Below, piece after piece: positions 1-8,365 of a DNA stretch of 64,000 nucleotides. Under the pieces are notes generated by a model. The model did not search any database, was not told where the DNA came from, and saw only the letters and a list, made by a program, of their open reading frames with translations. The stretch spans positions 62,001 through 126,000 of the forward strand of contig NZ_LJSD01000051.1 in the NCBI RefSeq assembly GCF_001303895.1, in the 5' to 3' direction. Both the position numbers and the translations under genes were made by a program. Origin of the DNA: Mesorhizobium sp. 1M-11. Lineage in GTDB: Bacteria; Pseudomonadota; Alphaproteobacteria; Rhizobiales; Rhizobiaceae. Position 1 is the first letter of the stretch; each line of letters opens with the position of its first letter.

Positions 1-102
1 CATCCTCCTCTTGATGCACCAGGAAAGCCTACGCCATGAAAATAGCCTTGCAAATGTTTTCATAGAAAATTATCATTTGATAGATTTCAGGATAAAAATC
101 AT
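1..102. promoter_or_regulatory. Intergenic region with possible LacI-type operator
   Basis: This is the upstream region of the LacI-family gene. An exact inverted repeat ATGAAAA (36-42) / TTTTCAT (57-63) lies here and could bind the adjacent regulator. Read on the minus strand, bases 4-11 give AGAGGAGG, which looks like the ribosome-binding site of a divergent gene that starts beyond the left edge. LacI-type regulators often bind palindromes between themselves and divergent targets. The operator role is inference. Confidence 0.35.
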
Positions 103-1134
103 ATGGTTAAGCCAGATATCGTTTTCGTAGCCCGGCTTGCAGGCGTTTCACCGGCTACGGTTTCGCGGGCCATCAACCATCCGGAACTGGTGAGCGCGGC
201 CACCCGCAGAAAGATCGATCTCGCCATCGAGAAATCGGGCTATATCCGCAACCGCGCCGCGCAAGCGATGCACGGCAAGCGCAGCGCAACCATCGGCCTG
301 GTGATGCCCACCATCTCCAACATGATCTTTGCCGAGGTCACGCAGGCGTTCAACGACACGGTCAGCGATCAGGGCTTCACGCTTCTGCTGGCGTCCCATG
401 GCTACGATCTCGACACGGAATACCGCTTGATCCGCAAACTGTTCGAGCACCGGGTCGACGCGCTGGCCGTCATCGGGCTGGATCACAGCCATGGCACCTT
501 CCGCATGATCGCCGAGCAGCGTGTTCCGGTGCTGGCGATCTGGAACTATGCCCCGGACTCCGCCTTGCCCTGCATAGGCGTCGACAATCGCGAGGCGGGA
601 CAACTGGCGGCCCAACATCTTGTCGCCCTGGGCCACCGGCGCATCGGCATGGTGTTTCCCTCGACCGTCGACAATGACCGCGCGCGCGGTCGCCAGGCGG
701 GAGCCATCGCGGTTTTCCAAGCCGCCGGCGTCGAACTGAAGGACCACTGGCGGATCGAGGTGCCTTACAACATCGCGCAGGCAAAATCCGCCATCGCCGA
801 ACTGCTGGGCCGCGACGACAGGCCGACCGCGCTGCTCTGCGGCAATGACGTCATCGCGCAAGGCGCGATCTATGCCGCCGCCAGACTGGGAATTTCGATC
901 CCACAGGCGCTGTCCGTCATCGGGGTCGGCGATTTTGCCGGTTCGGCACAGGTGGAGCCGACATTGACGACGGTGCGCATTCCCGCACGGCAAATCGGGG
1001 TTTCAGCGGGCCAGGTCATCGTCGATGCGGTGAGCCGCTCCGATCCCGACTTCATGGTCCGCACCCGGATCGACCTAGACCTGATCATGCGGGCTTCCAC
1101 CGGCATGCCGGCTGACGCGCGCCGCGCCGGTTGA
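103..1134 (+). CDS. LacI-family transcriptional regulator
   Basis: A 343-residue DNA-binding regulator of the LacI/GalR family. The N-terminus has the typical helix-turn-helix (residues about 6-27, LAGVSPATVSRAIN), then the hinge region (RNRAAQAMHGKRS). A periplasmic-binding-protein-like effector domain starts at SATIGLVMPTISN and runs to the C-terminus. Length is normal. The inducer is probably a sugar or sugar acid, but nothing in the window shows which. The likely target is a divergent gene left of position 1. Its last 60 nt overlap the 3' end of pta on the other strand. The family call is firm; the regulon is unknown. Confidence 0.9.
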   Translation: MVKPDIVFVARLAGVSPATVSRAINHPELVSAATRRKIDLAIEKSGYIRNRAAQAMHGKRSATIGLVMPTISNMIFAEVTQAFNDTVSDQGFTLLLASHGYDLDTEYRLIRKLFEHRVDALAVIGLDHSHGTFRMIAEQRVPVLAIWNYAPDSALPCIGVDNREAGQLAAQHLVALGHRRIGMVFPSTVDNDRARGRQAGAIAVFQAAGVELKDHWRIEVPYNIAQAKSAIAELLGRDDRPTALLCGNDVIAQGAIYAAARLGISIPQALSVIGVGDFAGSAQVEPTLTTVRIPARQIGVSAGQVIVDAVSRSDPDFMVRTRIDLDLIMRASTGMPADARRAG

Positions 1135-2136
1135 AGCCGTGCGCTCACCCGCCTGCACCGTCGTCACCGCGATCATGGAGAACACATCCTCGGCGCTGCA
1201 TCCGCGCGACAGATCGTTAGCCGGCTTCGCCAAGCCCTGCAGGATCGGCCCGATGGCGGTGGCGCCGCCGATGCGTTGGGCGATCTTGTAGCCGATGTTG
1301 GCGGCGTCGAGATTGGGGAAGACGAAGACATTGGCCTCGCCGTGCAGCGCCGAATTCGGCGCCTTGGCGGCACTCACCGCTTCGACGAAGGCGGTGTCGA
1401 ACTGCAGTTCGCCGTCGATGATGAGCTCGGGATCGGCGGCATGGGCGAGACGGGTGGCCTCCACCACCTTCGAGACGCGCTCATGCGCGGCGCTGCCATT
1501 GGTCGAGAAGGACAGCATCGCCACCTTGGGCGCAGCACGAGCCAGCGCCTGATAGGAGCGCGCCGACATGCGGGCGATGTCGGCAAGGCCGGCGGCATCC
1601 GGATCGACCACGAGGCCGCAATCGGCGAAGACGAATGCACCCTTCTTCACGTGATGGGGCTGGCACAGCATCATCAGGAAGAAGGAAGAGACCAGCCCGA
1701 CGCCGGGCGCGCGGCCGATGCATTGCAGCGCCGCCCGCACCGTGTCGGCGGTGGTGGCGACCGCGCCGCCGACGGTGCCGTCGGCCTCGCCCTCACGCAC
1801 CATCATGGCGGCGAAGGTGAGCGGCGCGCGCACGGCCGCATAGGCTTGCGCCCCGTCGACGCCCTTGTCCTTGCGCAGCGCATGATAGGCCGCTGCCAGG
1901 CGCGCGGTCAGCGCCGAAGTCTCGGGGTCCTCGATGCGGATGTCCTCACCCGCGGCACCGGCCTCGGCAAGCCTTTGCTCCACAACATTGCGGCGGCCGA
2001 CCAGCGTGATCGCGGCAATGCCCTCGCGCACCGAACGGAGTGCCGCCTCGGCGATGCGCGGGTCCTCGCCTTCCGGCAGGACGATGCGACGCGGCGATGC
2101 CTTGGCGGCGGCGAGGATGCGTTCCAGCGGCTTCAT
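1075..2136 (-). CDS. pta: Phosphate acetyltransferase (single-domain)
   Basis: Converts acetyl phosphate plus CoA to acetyl-CoA and phosphate. This 353-residue protein is the short, catalytic-domain-only form (PTA_PTB), about half the length of E. coli Pta, and is the form usual in sulfonate degradation clusters. It begins MKPLERILAAAKASPRRIV and keeps the EGEDPRI and NVFVFPNLDAANIGYK family motifs. The start is set by the overlap with the stop of the upstream yeiH-type gene (TGATG, one shared base), which points to translational coupling. With xsc upstream, its job is to bring Xsc-made acetyl phosphate into central metabolism. It overlaps the LacI gene tail-to-tail by 60 nt. Confidence 0.93.
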   Translation of the reverse strand: MKPLERILAAAKASPRRIVLPEGEDPRIAEAALRSVREGIAAITLVGRRNVVEQRLAEAGAAGEDIRIEDPETSALTARLAAAYHALRKDKGVDGAQAYAAVRAPLTFAAMMVREGEADGTVGGAVATTADTVRAALQCIGRAPGVGLVSSFFLMMLCQPHHVKKGAFVFADCGLVVDPDAAGLADIARMSARSYQALARAAPKVAMLSFSTNGSAAHERVSKVVEATRLAHAADPELIIDGELQFDTAFVEAVSAAKAPNSALHGEANVFVFPNLDAANIGYKIAQRIGGATAIGPILQGLAKPANDLSRGCSAEDVFSMIAVTTVQAGERTASTGAARVSRHAGGSPHDQV

Positions 2137-3167
2137 CAGGCGTGTCCCAGATAGTAGATGCCGGCGAGGATGAAGAGGCCGATGAAGACGGTCTCGGCGA
2201 CGATCAGCGCCACCGCGTCGCCACCGACATCGAGCACGCGGCGCAGCGAGGTCTTCATGCCGACGGCGACGATGCCGGCCAGCAGCGCCCAGCGCGACAC
2301 CTCCATGCCGGCCTTCGAGACCGCTTCCGGCACGAAGCCCAGCGAATTGGCGGCGGCGAGGATCAGGAAGGCGATGACGAAGCCGGGCAGCAGCGGCGGC
2401 CTCTTGCCGGCTTCGCCCACCGGACCGGCGCCGCGCGTGGCGAGGGAGAACACCAGCACGACCGGCGCCAGCATGGTGACGCGGATGAGCTTGACCAGCG
2501 TGGCGGTCTCGCCCGCCTCGGGTGAAACCGAGAAACCGGCGCCGACCACCTGGGCGACGTCGTGGATGGTGCCGCCGAAGAAGATGCCGGTGGCGCGCGC
2601 GTCGAGGCCGATGCCTTCGGCGATCATCGGATAGAAGATCATGGCCAGCGTCGACAGCACCGTCACCGACAGCACGGTGAAGATCAGGTTGCGCTCGGAA
2701 AATTCGTTGCGCGGCAGCACCGCGGCGATCGCCATGGCGGCCGACGCGCCGCAGATGGCGACCGAGCCGCTGGTGATCAGCGCAAGCCGCCAGCCCCGGC
2801 CGAGCAGCCTGGCGGCGACAAGGCCGAACAGGATGGTGGCGGCGATGGCACAGACCAGCAGCAGGATGGTGCTGGCGCCGAGCCCGACCAGCAGGTCGAC
2901 GCTGATGCGCATGCCGAGCAGGGCGACGCCGATGCGCAGCACCTTCTTGGCGCTGAGGTCGATGCCGGCGACGCAGCGCCCCTCCTCCGACAGGAAGTTG
3001 AAGGCAATGCCGAGCAGCAGCGCCATCAGCATCGCCGGCGCGCCATAATGATCCGACAGGAACTGCGCCGCAATCGCCACGGCTCCGGTCACGGCAAGAC
3101 CCGGCCACCAGGCTTGCACCATCGAAGGCAGGCTGTTGAGACGTCGGGTCGCGGCGGCGGTGTTCAT
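2136..3167 (-). CDS. YeiH-family putative sulfate/sulfite exporter
   Basis: A 343-residue polytopic inner-membrane protein of the YeiH / putative sulfate exporter (PSE) family. About ten hydrophobic segments are visible, with conserved pieces such as KKVLRIGVALLGMRIS and FFGGTIHDVAQVVGA. Members of this family occur between xsc and pta or next to them in taurine clusters (called TauZ in some bacteria) and are thought to export the sulfite or sulfate released from the sulfonate. Here it lies between xsc and pta and shares one base with pta. A 157-nt palindromic repeat separates it from xsc. The family is clear; the transported ion is inferred from context. Confidence 0.85.
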   Translation of the reverse strand: MNTAAATRRLNSLPSMVQAWWPGLAVTGAVAIAAQFLSDHYGAPAMLMALLLGIAFNFLSEEGRCVAGIDLSAKKVLRIGVALLGMRISVDLLVGLGASTILLLVCAIAATILFGLVAARLLGRGWRLALITSGSVAICGASAAMAIAAVLPRNEFSERNLIFTVLSVTVLSTLAMIFYPMIAEGIGLDARATGIFFGGTIHDVAQVVGAGFSVSPEAGETATLVKLIRVTMLAPVVLVFSLATRGAGPVGEAGKRPPLLPGFVIAFLILAAANSLGFVPEAVSKAGMEVSRWALLAGIVAVGMKTSLRRVLDVGGDAVALIVAETVFIGLFILAGIYYLGHA

Positions 3168-3195
3168 TCCTTCATTCCCTCACGTGTGGCGCTAT

Positions 3196-3352
3196 CCCCC
3201 TCTCCGTCTCGGCTTCGCCGAGCCACCTCTCCCCCGCTTTGCGGGGGAGAGGAATCCAAGCTGGAGAGGCGTCGGCGTTGCAACAGCGGTTCCTCGCCCC
3301 TGCCGAAGGCGGGGGAGAGGTGGCTCGCCCAAAGGGCGAGACGGAGAGGGGG
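3196..3352. repeat. Large intercistronic palindrome (type A, copy 1)
   Basis: Two roughly 60-nt arms are near reverse complements: CCCCCTCTCCGTCTCGGC at the left and the complement ending in GAGACGGAGAGGGGG at the right. They are separated by about 35 nt. The same element occurs at 45440-45598. It lies inside an operon, between xsc and the yeiH-type gene, so its transcript would fold into a strong hairpin there. There are no coding features. Confidence 0.85.
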
Positions 3353-3417
3353 CAACTGACAGGCAATTGCCCTGGAATAGAGCGCCCTGCCCGGCGAACC
3401 GGGCAGGTTGCGCAACA

Positions 3418-5193
3418 TCAGGCGCGCTGCTGCGGCCGCATGTCGGCGGCGTCGATGCCGGCCACCGGCACCGGCTTCTTCATCGCGTCGCGGCGGAAAG
3501 GCTCGCCGAGCTCCTGGTTGAGGATCACCTCGACGAAGGTGGTGATGCCCTTGGCCTGGTCCTCGATCGCCTTGGCCAGCGCCTCGGTGAGCTTGGCCGT
3601 GGAGTCGACGACGACGCCTTTCAGCCCACAGCCATCGGCCACCTTGGCGTAGCTGAGGTTCGGGTTGAGCTCGGTGCCGACGAAGTTGTTGGCGTACCAC
3701 AGCGTGGTGTTGCGCTTCTCCGCCCCCCACTGGTAGTTGCGGAAGATCACCATGGTGATCGCCGGCCAGCCTTCGCGGCCGATCGCGCCCATCTCGTTCA
3801 TCGAGATGCCGAAAGCGCCGTCGCCGGCGAAGCCGACCACCGGAACGTCGGGGCAGCCGATCTTGGCGCCGACGATCGAGGGGAAGCCGTAGCCGCAAGG
3901 ACCGAACATGCCGGGCGCCAGATATTTGCGGCCCTGCTCGAAGCTCGGATAGGCATTGCCGATGGCGCAGTTGTTGCCGATGTCGGTCGAGATGATCGCT
4001 TCCTTCGGCAAGGCTGCCTGGATCGCGCGCCAGGCCTGGCGCGGCGACATGCGGTCGGCCTCGCGACGGCGCGCCGACGCATTCCATTCCGTACCCGGAT
4101 CGTCGTCCTCGTGGTCCATCGACGACAGCTGCTGCAGCCAGGCCGAGCGGGTCTGGTGGATCGCCGCCTTGCGCTCGTCGCGGCCCTGATTGCCGGCCGA
4201 TGGGCCGAGCTTTTCGAGGATCTGGCGCGCCACCTGTTTCGCGTCACCGCAGATGCCGACGGACACCTTCTTGGTCAGGCCGATGCGGTCTGCGTTGATG
4301 TCGACCTGGATGATGGCGGCGTTCTTCGGCCAGTAGTCGATGCCGTAGCCCGGCAACGTCGAGAACGGGTTGAGGCGCGTGCCCAGCGCCAGCACCACGT
4401 CTGCCTTGGCGATCAGCTCCATCGCCGCCTTCGAACCGTTGTAGCCGAGCGGACCTACGGCCAGGCGATGACTGCCCGGGAAGGCGTCGTTGTGCTGGTA
4501 GCCGCAGCAGACCGGCGCGTCGAGCTTCTCGGCCAGCGCCATGGATTCGGCAATCGCATTGCCGATGACGACGCCGGCGCCGTTGAGGATGACCGGGAAC
4601 TTCGCTTCCGACAGAAGCTTCGCCGCCTCGGCGATCGCCTGCGGTCCGCCGGCCGGGCGTTCGAAGCGCACGATCGCCGGCAGGTCGACGTCGATGACCT
4701 GGGTCCAGAAGTCACGCGGGATGTTGATCTGCGCCGGCGCGCAGCCGCGCCAGGCCTTCTCGATGACGCGGTTCAGCACTTCTGGAATGCGCGAGGGGTC
4801 GCGTACCTCTTCCTGGTAGCAGACCATCTCCTCGAACATCGCCATCTGGTCGACTTCCTGGAAGCCGCCCTGGCCGATGGTCTTGTTGGCCGCCTGCGGC
4901 GTGACCATCAAAAGCGGCGTGTGGTTCCAGTAGGCGGTCTTCATGGCGGTGATGAAGCCGGTGACGCCGGGGCCGTTCTGGCCGATCGCCATCGACATGG
5001 TGCCGGTGGCGCGGCTGAAACCGTCGGCCATCATGCCGGCATTGGTTTCATGGGCGCAGTCCCAGAATTTGATGCCGGCCTTGGGGAACAGGTCGGACAC
5101 CGGCATCATGGCCGAGCCGATGATGCCGAAGGCATGCTCGATGCCATGCATCTGCAGGACTTTGACGAAGGCTTCTTCCGTGGTCATCTTCAT
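3418..5193 (-). CDS. xsc: Sulfoacetaldehyde acetyltransferase
   Basis: A thiamine-diphosphate enzyme that converts sulfoacetaldehyde plus phosphate to acetyl phosphate and sulfite, the C-S bond-breaking step of taurine and isethionate degradation. 591 residues, the usual length. The N-terminal PYR domain has the catalytic Glu about residue 49 (CAHETNAGMMADGFSRATG). The C-terminal PP domain has the ThDP motif GDGAFGISMNEMGA, with NYQW downstream. The start ATG overlaps the stop of the upstream permease gene by 4 nt (ATGA). The sequence matches Xsc more closely than acetolactate synthases, for example in WNHTPLLMVTPQA and FQEVDQMAMFEEMVC. The cytoplasmic product feeds pta two genes downstream. 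Confidence 0.95.
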   Translation of the reverse strand: MKMTTEEAFVKVLQMHGIEHAFGIIGSAMMPVSDLFPKAGIKFWDCAHETNAGMMADGFSRATGTMSMAIGQNGPGVTGFITAMKTAYWNHTPLLMVTPQAANKTIGQGGFQEVDQMAMFEEMVCYQEEVRDPSRIPEVLNRVIEKAWRGCAPAQINIPRDFWTQVIDVDLPAIVRFERPAGGPQAIAEAAKLLSEAKFPVILNGAGVVIGNAIAESMALAEKLDAPVCCGYQHNDAFPGSHRLAVGPLGYNGSKAAMELIAKADVVLALGTRLNPFSTLPGYGIDYWPKNAAIIQVDINADRIGLTKKVSVGICGDAKQVARQILEKLGPSAGNQGRDERKAAIHQTRSAWLQQLSSMDHEDDDPGTEWNASARRREADRMSPRQAWRAIQAALPKEAIISTDIGNNCAIGNAYPSFEQGRKYLAPGMFGPCGYGFPSIVGAKIGCPDVPVVGFAGDGAFGISMNEMGAIGREGWPAITMVIFRNYQWGAEKRNTTLWYANNFVGTELNPNLSYAKVADGCGLKGVVVDSTAKLTEALAKAIEDQAKGITTFVEVILNQELGEPFRRDAMKKPVPVAGIDAADMRPQQRA

Positions 5194-6539
5194 GACAAAT
5201 TCTCTTTCAGCTGGTGTTGACGGGTTGATGTGCGAAGCGGCTGGCTAGCCGGCCGGGCTTCGGGTGCGGGACGGATGAGGGCGGCGCAGACCATCGAGAC
5301 GAGCGCGGCGAACACGACATAGCCGGCCAGAAGCCATGGCTCGCCATCGCCGAAGTCGATGAGATAGGTCGCGACGATCGGGGTGATGCCGCTCGCGAAG
5401 ATGCCGGAGAACTGGTAGACGAAGGAGATGCCGGTGTAGCGCACCTTGACGTCGAACAGGTCCGAGAACAGCGCGGCCTCGGGGCCGTAGCACATGGCGT
5501 AGATGATGCCGAAGGGCACGACGAGCGCGAGGCCGATCCACAAGAGATTGCCGCTTCCCATCATCATGAAGGCCGGGAAGGTGACCAGCGCCAGAAGCAG
5601 GCTGCCGATGGCGTAGGTCTTGGGCCGGCCCCAGCGGTCGGACAGTTTGCCGAACAGCGGAATGGCCACCACCATCACCAGCGCCGACAGGCACACCAGC
5701 CAGAGCGCCGTGGCCCGGTCGACCTTCACGTGCTTCGACAGATAGACGATCGAGAACACCGCGAAGACGTTGAAGAAGACACCGTCGATATAGCGCGCGC
5801 CCATGCCGAGCAGGATGTTCTTCGGATAGGTACGGATCAGTTCGAGGAACGGGATCTTGACCTCCTGCTGCTCCTCCTTGACCGCCGCGAAATCCGGCGT
5901 CTCGGCGACCTTCAGCCTGATGTAGAGGCCGACGATGATCAGGACGATCGAGCCGACGAAAGCAGCGCGCCAGCCCCAGGCGAGGAAGGCTTCCTCGGGC
6001 ATCAGGCTGAGCAGGGCAACGACGCCGGAGGACAGGCACAGGCCGATGGCGAGGCCGATCTGCGGGATCGAGGCGTAATAGCCGCGCTTGTTCTCGGGTG
6101 CGAATTCATAGGCCATGAGCACGGCCCCGCCCCATTCGCCGCCTATGCCGATGCCCTGGGCGATGCGCAAGATGAGCAGCAGGATGGGCGCCGCGACGCC
6201 GATCTGCTGATAGGTCGGCAGCAGGCCGATCAGCACGGTGGCGACACCCATGATCAGGATGGTCAGCACCAGCATCTGCTTGCGGCCGAGCCTGTCGCCG
6301 AAATGACCGAACACGATGCCGCCGAGCGGGCGCGCCACGAAGCCCACCGCGAAGGTCGCATAGGCCAGCACCATCGAAACCAGCGGATCGTGCGTCGGGA
6401 AATAGAGCTGGTTGAAAACGATGCCGGCGACGACCCCATAGAGGAAGAAGTCATACCATTCGATCGTCGCGCCAATCAGAGAGGCGAACACGACCCGTCT
6501 TACGTCGCGCTCCCTCTCGCCTGCAGCTTTCTTCAACAT
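5190..6539 (-). CDS. iseU: MHS-family MFS permease, probable isethionate uptake
   Basis: A 449-residue major facilitator of the metabolite:H+ symporter (MHS) family. It has the signature EWYDFFLYG near the N-terminus, the loop motif RPLGGIVFGHFGDRLGRK, and twelve predicted membrane segments. The ATG at 6539 has a strong GGGAGGAGAACC ribosome-binding site. An in-frame extension upstream is not needed. Its stop overlaps the xsc start by 4 nt, which ties it to sulfonate use. In Cupriavidus necator an MFS permease, a GMC dehydrogenase and an IclR regulator form the isethionate locus. The gene order here matches, so isethionate is the inferred substrate; another small acid is possible. Confidence 0.65.
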   Translation of the reverse strand: MLKKAAGERERDVRRVVFASLIGATIEWYDFFLYGVVAGIVFNQLYFPTHDPLVSMVLAYATFAVGFVARPLGGIVFGHFGDRLGRKQMLVLTILIMGVATVLIGLLPTYQQIGVAAPILLLILRIAQGIGIGGEWGGAVLMAYEFAPENKRGYYASIPQIGLAIGLCLSSGVVALLSLMPEEAFLAWGWRAAFVGSIVLIIVGLYIRLKVAETPDFAAVKEEQQEVKIPFLELIRTYPKNILLGMGARYIDGVFFNVFAVFSIVYLSKHVKVDRATALWLVCLSALVMVVAIPLFGKLSDRWGRPKTYAIGSLLLALVTFPAFMMMGSGNLLWIGLALVVPFGIIYAMCYGPEAALFSDLFDVKVRYTGISFVYQFSGIFASGITPIVATYLIDFGDGEPWLLAGYVVFAALVSMVCAALIRPAPEARPASQPLRTSTRQHQLKENLS

Positions 6540-6607
6540 GGTTCTCCTCCCAATGTTGGAATTCTCAATGCTGGAAATCCCAGTGCTGGAATTCCCAGCC
6601 CTCGAAT

Positions 6608-8209
6608 TCATTGCAAAAGAAGATCGGACAGCTTCTCCCCGATCATGATTGCGGGCAGGTTGGTGTTTCCCGATACGATGCGGGGCATCACCGAGCAGTC
6701 GGCGACCCACAGGCCGTCGAACCCGCGCACCTTCAGGTTAGGATCGACGACCGCTCCCCTGTCGTCGTCCTGGCCCATCCGGCAGGTGCTGGTCGGATGG
6801 AAAATGGTGGCGCCGTTCTGACGCGCGAAATCGAGCAGGGCCTCGTCGCTGTCGGCGGTCCCTCCGGGCAGTTCCTCATTGGCGACGAGCCGGCTGAGCG
6901 GCTCGGTGCGGGCAATGCGGCGGGCGAGCCGGATGCCGCCGACCGCCACCTGGCGGTCGAGCTCGGTATCCAGATAGTTGGGATGGATGGCCGGAGCCGC
7001 CGTCGGATCGCCCGAGGCGAGGCGGATCGAGCCCCTGCTTTCGGGGCGAAGCTGGCAGACCGACATGGTGAAGCCGGAGAACGGATGCACCTTGCCGCCC
7101 GCCATGTCGGCCGACAGGGTGGCGACATGGAACTGCACGTCGGGGCGCGTCTCGCCCGGAGCGACCGCGGTGAACAGCGCGCCCTGGTTGATGCCGACCG
7201 CCAGCGGACCGCTGCGGGCGAGCAGCCATTGCAGGCCGATCTTCACCTTGCCGGTCAGGCTGTTGAGTTCGTCATTGGTCGTGATCGGCTTATTGCAGCG
7301 ATAGATCAGGCGCAGCTGCAGATGATCCTGCAGATCGGCGCCGACGCCCGGGCTGTCCGCCAGCACCTCCATGCCATGCTCCTTCAGATGTGCGGCGGGG
7401 CCGATGCCCGACAGCATCATCAGATGCGGCGTGTGCACCGCGCCGGCGCTCAGGATGACGCCGCGCCGGGCGTCGAGACGCACCGTGCGGCCGCCGCTTC
7501 TATAGTCGATGCCCTCGGCGCGACGTCCCGCAAAGCGGACCCGCGTGACCTGGGCGTCGGTCAGGATGTCGAGATTGGAGCGACCGCGCGCCTGGCGCAG
7601 ATAGCCCACCGCCGCGCTGCTGCGCAGGCCGTTGCGGGTGGTCAGGCTGTAATAGCCCACCCCCTCCTGCCGAGGCCCGTTGAAATCGTCATTGGCCGGA
7701 ATGCCGAGATGGTTGGCCGAGGCGATGACGGCGTCGATCACCGGATGCGGCCGGCGGATCGGGTCGACGCTGATGGGGCCGCTCGTGCCATGATAGTCGG
7801 GATTGAGCTTGCTGTTGAAGGTCTCGAGCCGGCGGAAATAAGGGAGCACGTTGCGGTAGCTCCACTGGTCGCCGCCATAGCGCGCCCACTCGTCGTAATC
7901 CTCTGCCTGCCCGCGGATGGCGATCAGCCCGTTGATCGCGGAACTGCCGCCCAGGACCTTGCCGCGCGGCCAGTAGATGCTGCGGCCGTTCATGTTCGGA
8001 TCGGGCTGGGTGTAGAGCTTCCAGTTGACGCGCTCGTCCCACATCGTCTTGCCGTAGCCGAGCGGCAGATGGATCCACGGGCTGGTGTCCTTCGGCCCGG
8101 CTTCGACGAGGGCGACACGGAACCTGCCGTTCTCGGAAAGACGCGCAGCGACGGCGCAGCCGGAAGAACCGGCGCCGACGACGATATAGTCGTAACTCAA
8201 TTCACTCAC
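6608..8209 (-). CDS. iseJ: GMC-family flavoprotein, probable isethionate dehydrogenase
   Basis: A 533-residue glucose-methanol-choline oxidoreductase. The N-terminal FAD-binding Rossmann motif is YDYIVVGAGSSGCAVAARL. The GMC signature region WPRGKVLGGSSAINGLI follows at about residues 75-95. C-terminal catalytic motifs are HPTSTCRMG and SGNTNLPAIMIGEKL. The start is GTG at 8209, preceded by GAGG; the in-frame reading further upstream has no family match. Choline-dehydrogenase-like enzymes oxidise primary alcohols, and IseJ of C. necator oxidises isethionate to sulfoacetaldehyde. Position between an IclR gene and an MHS permease coupled to xsc supports that role. No cytochrome c gene (IseK) is nearby, so the electron acceptor is unknown. 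Confidence 0.65.
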   Translation of the reverse strand: MSELSYDYIVVGAGSSGCAVAARLSENGRFRVALVEAGPKDTSPWIHLPLGYGKTMWDERVNWKLYTQPDPNMNGRSIYWPRGKVLGGSSAINGLIAIRGQAEDYDEWARYGGDQWSYRNVLPYFRRLETFNSKLNPDYHGTSGPISVDPIRRPHPVIDAVIASANHLGIPANDDFNGPRQEGVGYYSLTTRNGLRSSAAVGYLRQARGRSNLDILTDAQVTRVRFAGRRAEGIDYRSGGRTVRLDARRGVILSAGAVHTPHLMMLSGIGPAAHLKEHGMEVLADSPGVGADLQDHLQLRLIYRCNKPITTNDELNSLTGKVKIGLQWLLARSGPLAVGINQGALFTAVAPGETRPDVQFHVATLSADMAGGKVHPFSGFTMSVCQLRPESRGSIRLASGDPTAAPAIHPNYLDTELDRQVAVGGIRLARRIARTEPLSRLVANEELPGGTADSDEALLDFARQNGATIFHPTSTCRMGQDDDRGAVVDPNLKVRGFDGLWVADCSVMPRIVSGNTNLPAIMIGEKLSDLLLQ

Positions 8210-8274
8210 TGCAATTCCTCCCACGGCCAGACGGGAGGCAAAGGCGACTGGAGTCAAACGAAACGAGATGAAAT

Positions 8275-8352
8275 ATCTCACACACTGAGATTTGAATTGA
8301 ATTTTCATGCTGTGATGGCTAATCAAGCCAGAAGCAATCTCACTGAGTGAGA
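8275..8352. promoter_or_regulatory. Two palindromic operators between iseJ and iseR
   Basis: The 156-nt divergent gap holds two perfect inverted repeats: ATCTCA-cacac-TGAGAT (8275-8291) and TCTCACT-g-AGTGAGA (8338-8352). Both share the half-site TCTCA/TGAGA. One faces each gene, which suits an IclR-type regulator that controls the divergent operon and itself. Binding is inferred. Confidence 0.55.
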
Positions 8353-8365
8353 CAAGGAACGCTGC

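Noticed and set aside
3136..5220. Long plus-strand frame of almost 700 codons opposite xsc
   Set aside because: GC-rich antisense shadow of xsc, as are many long frames opposite the real genes in this window.
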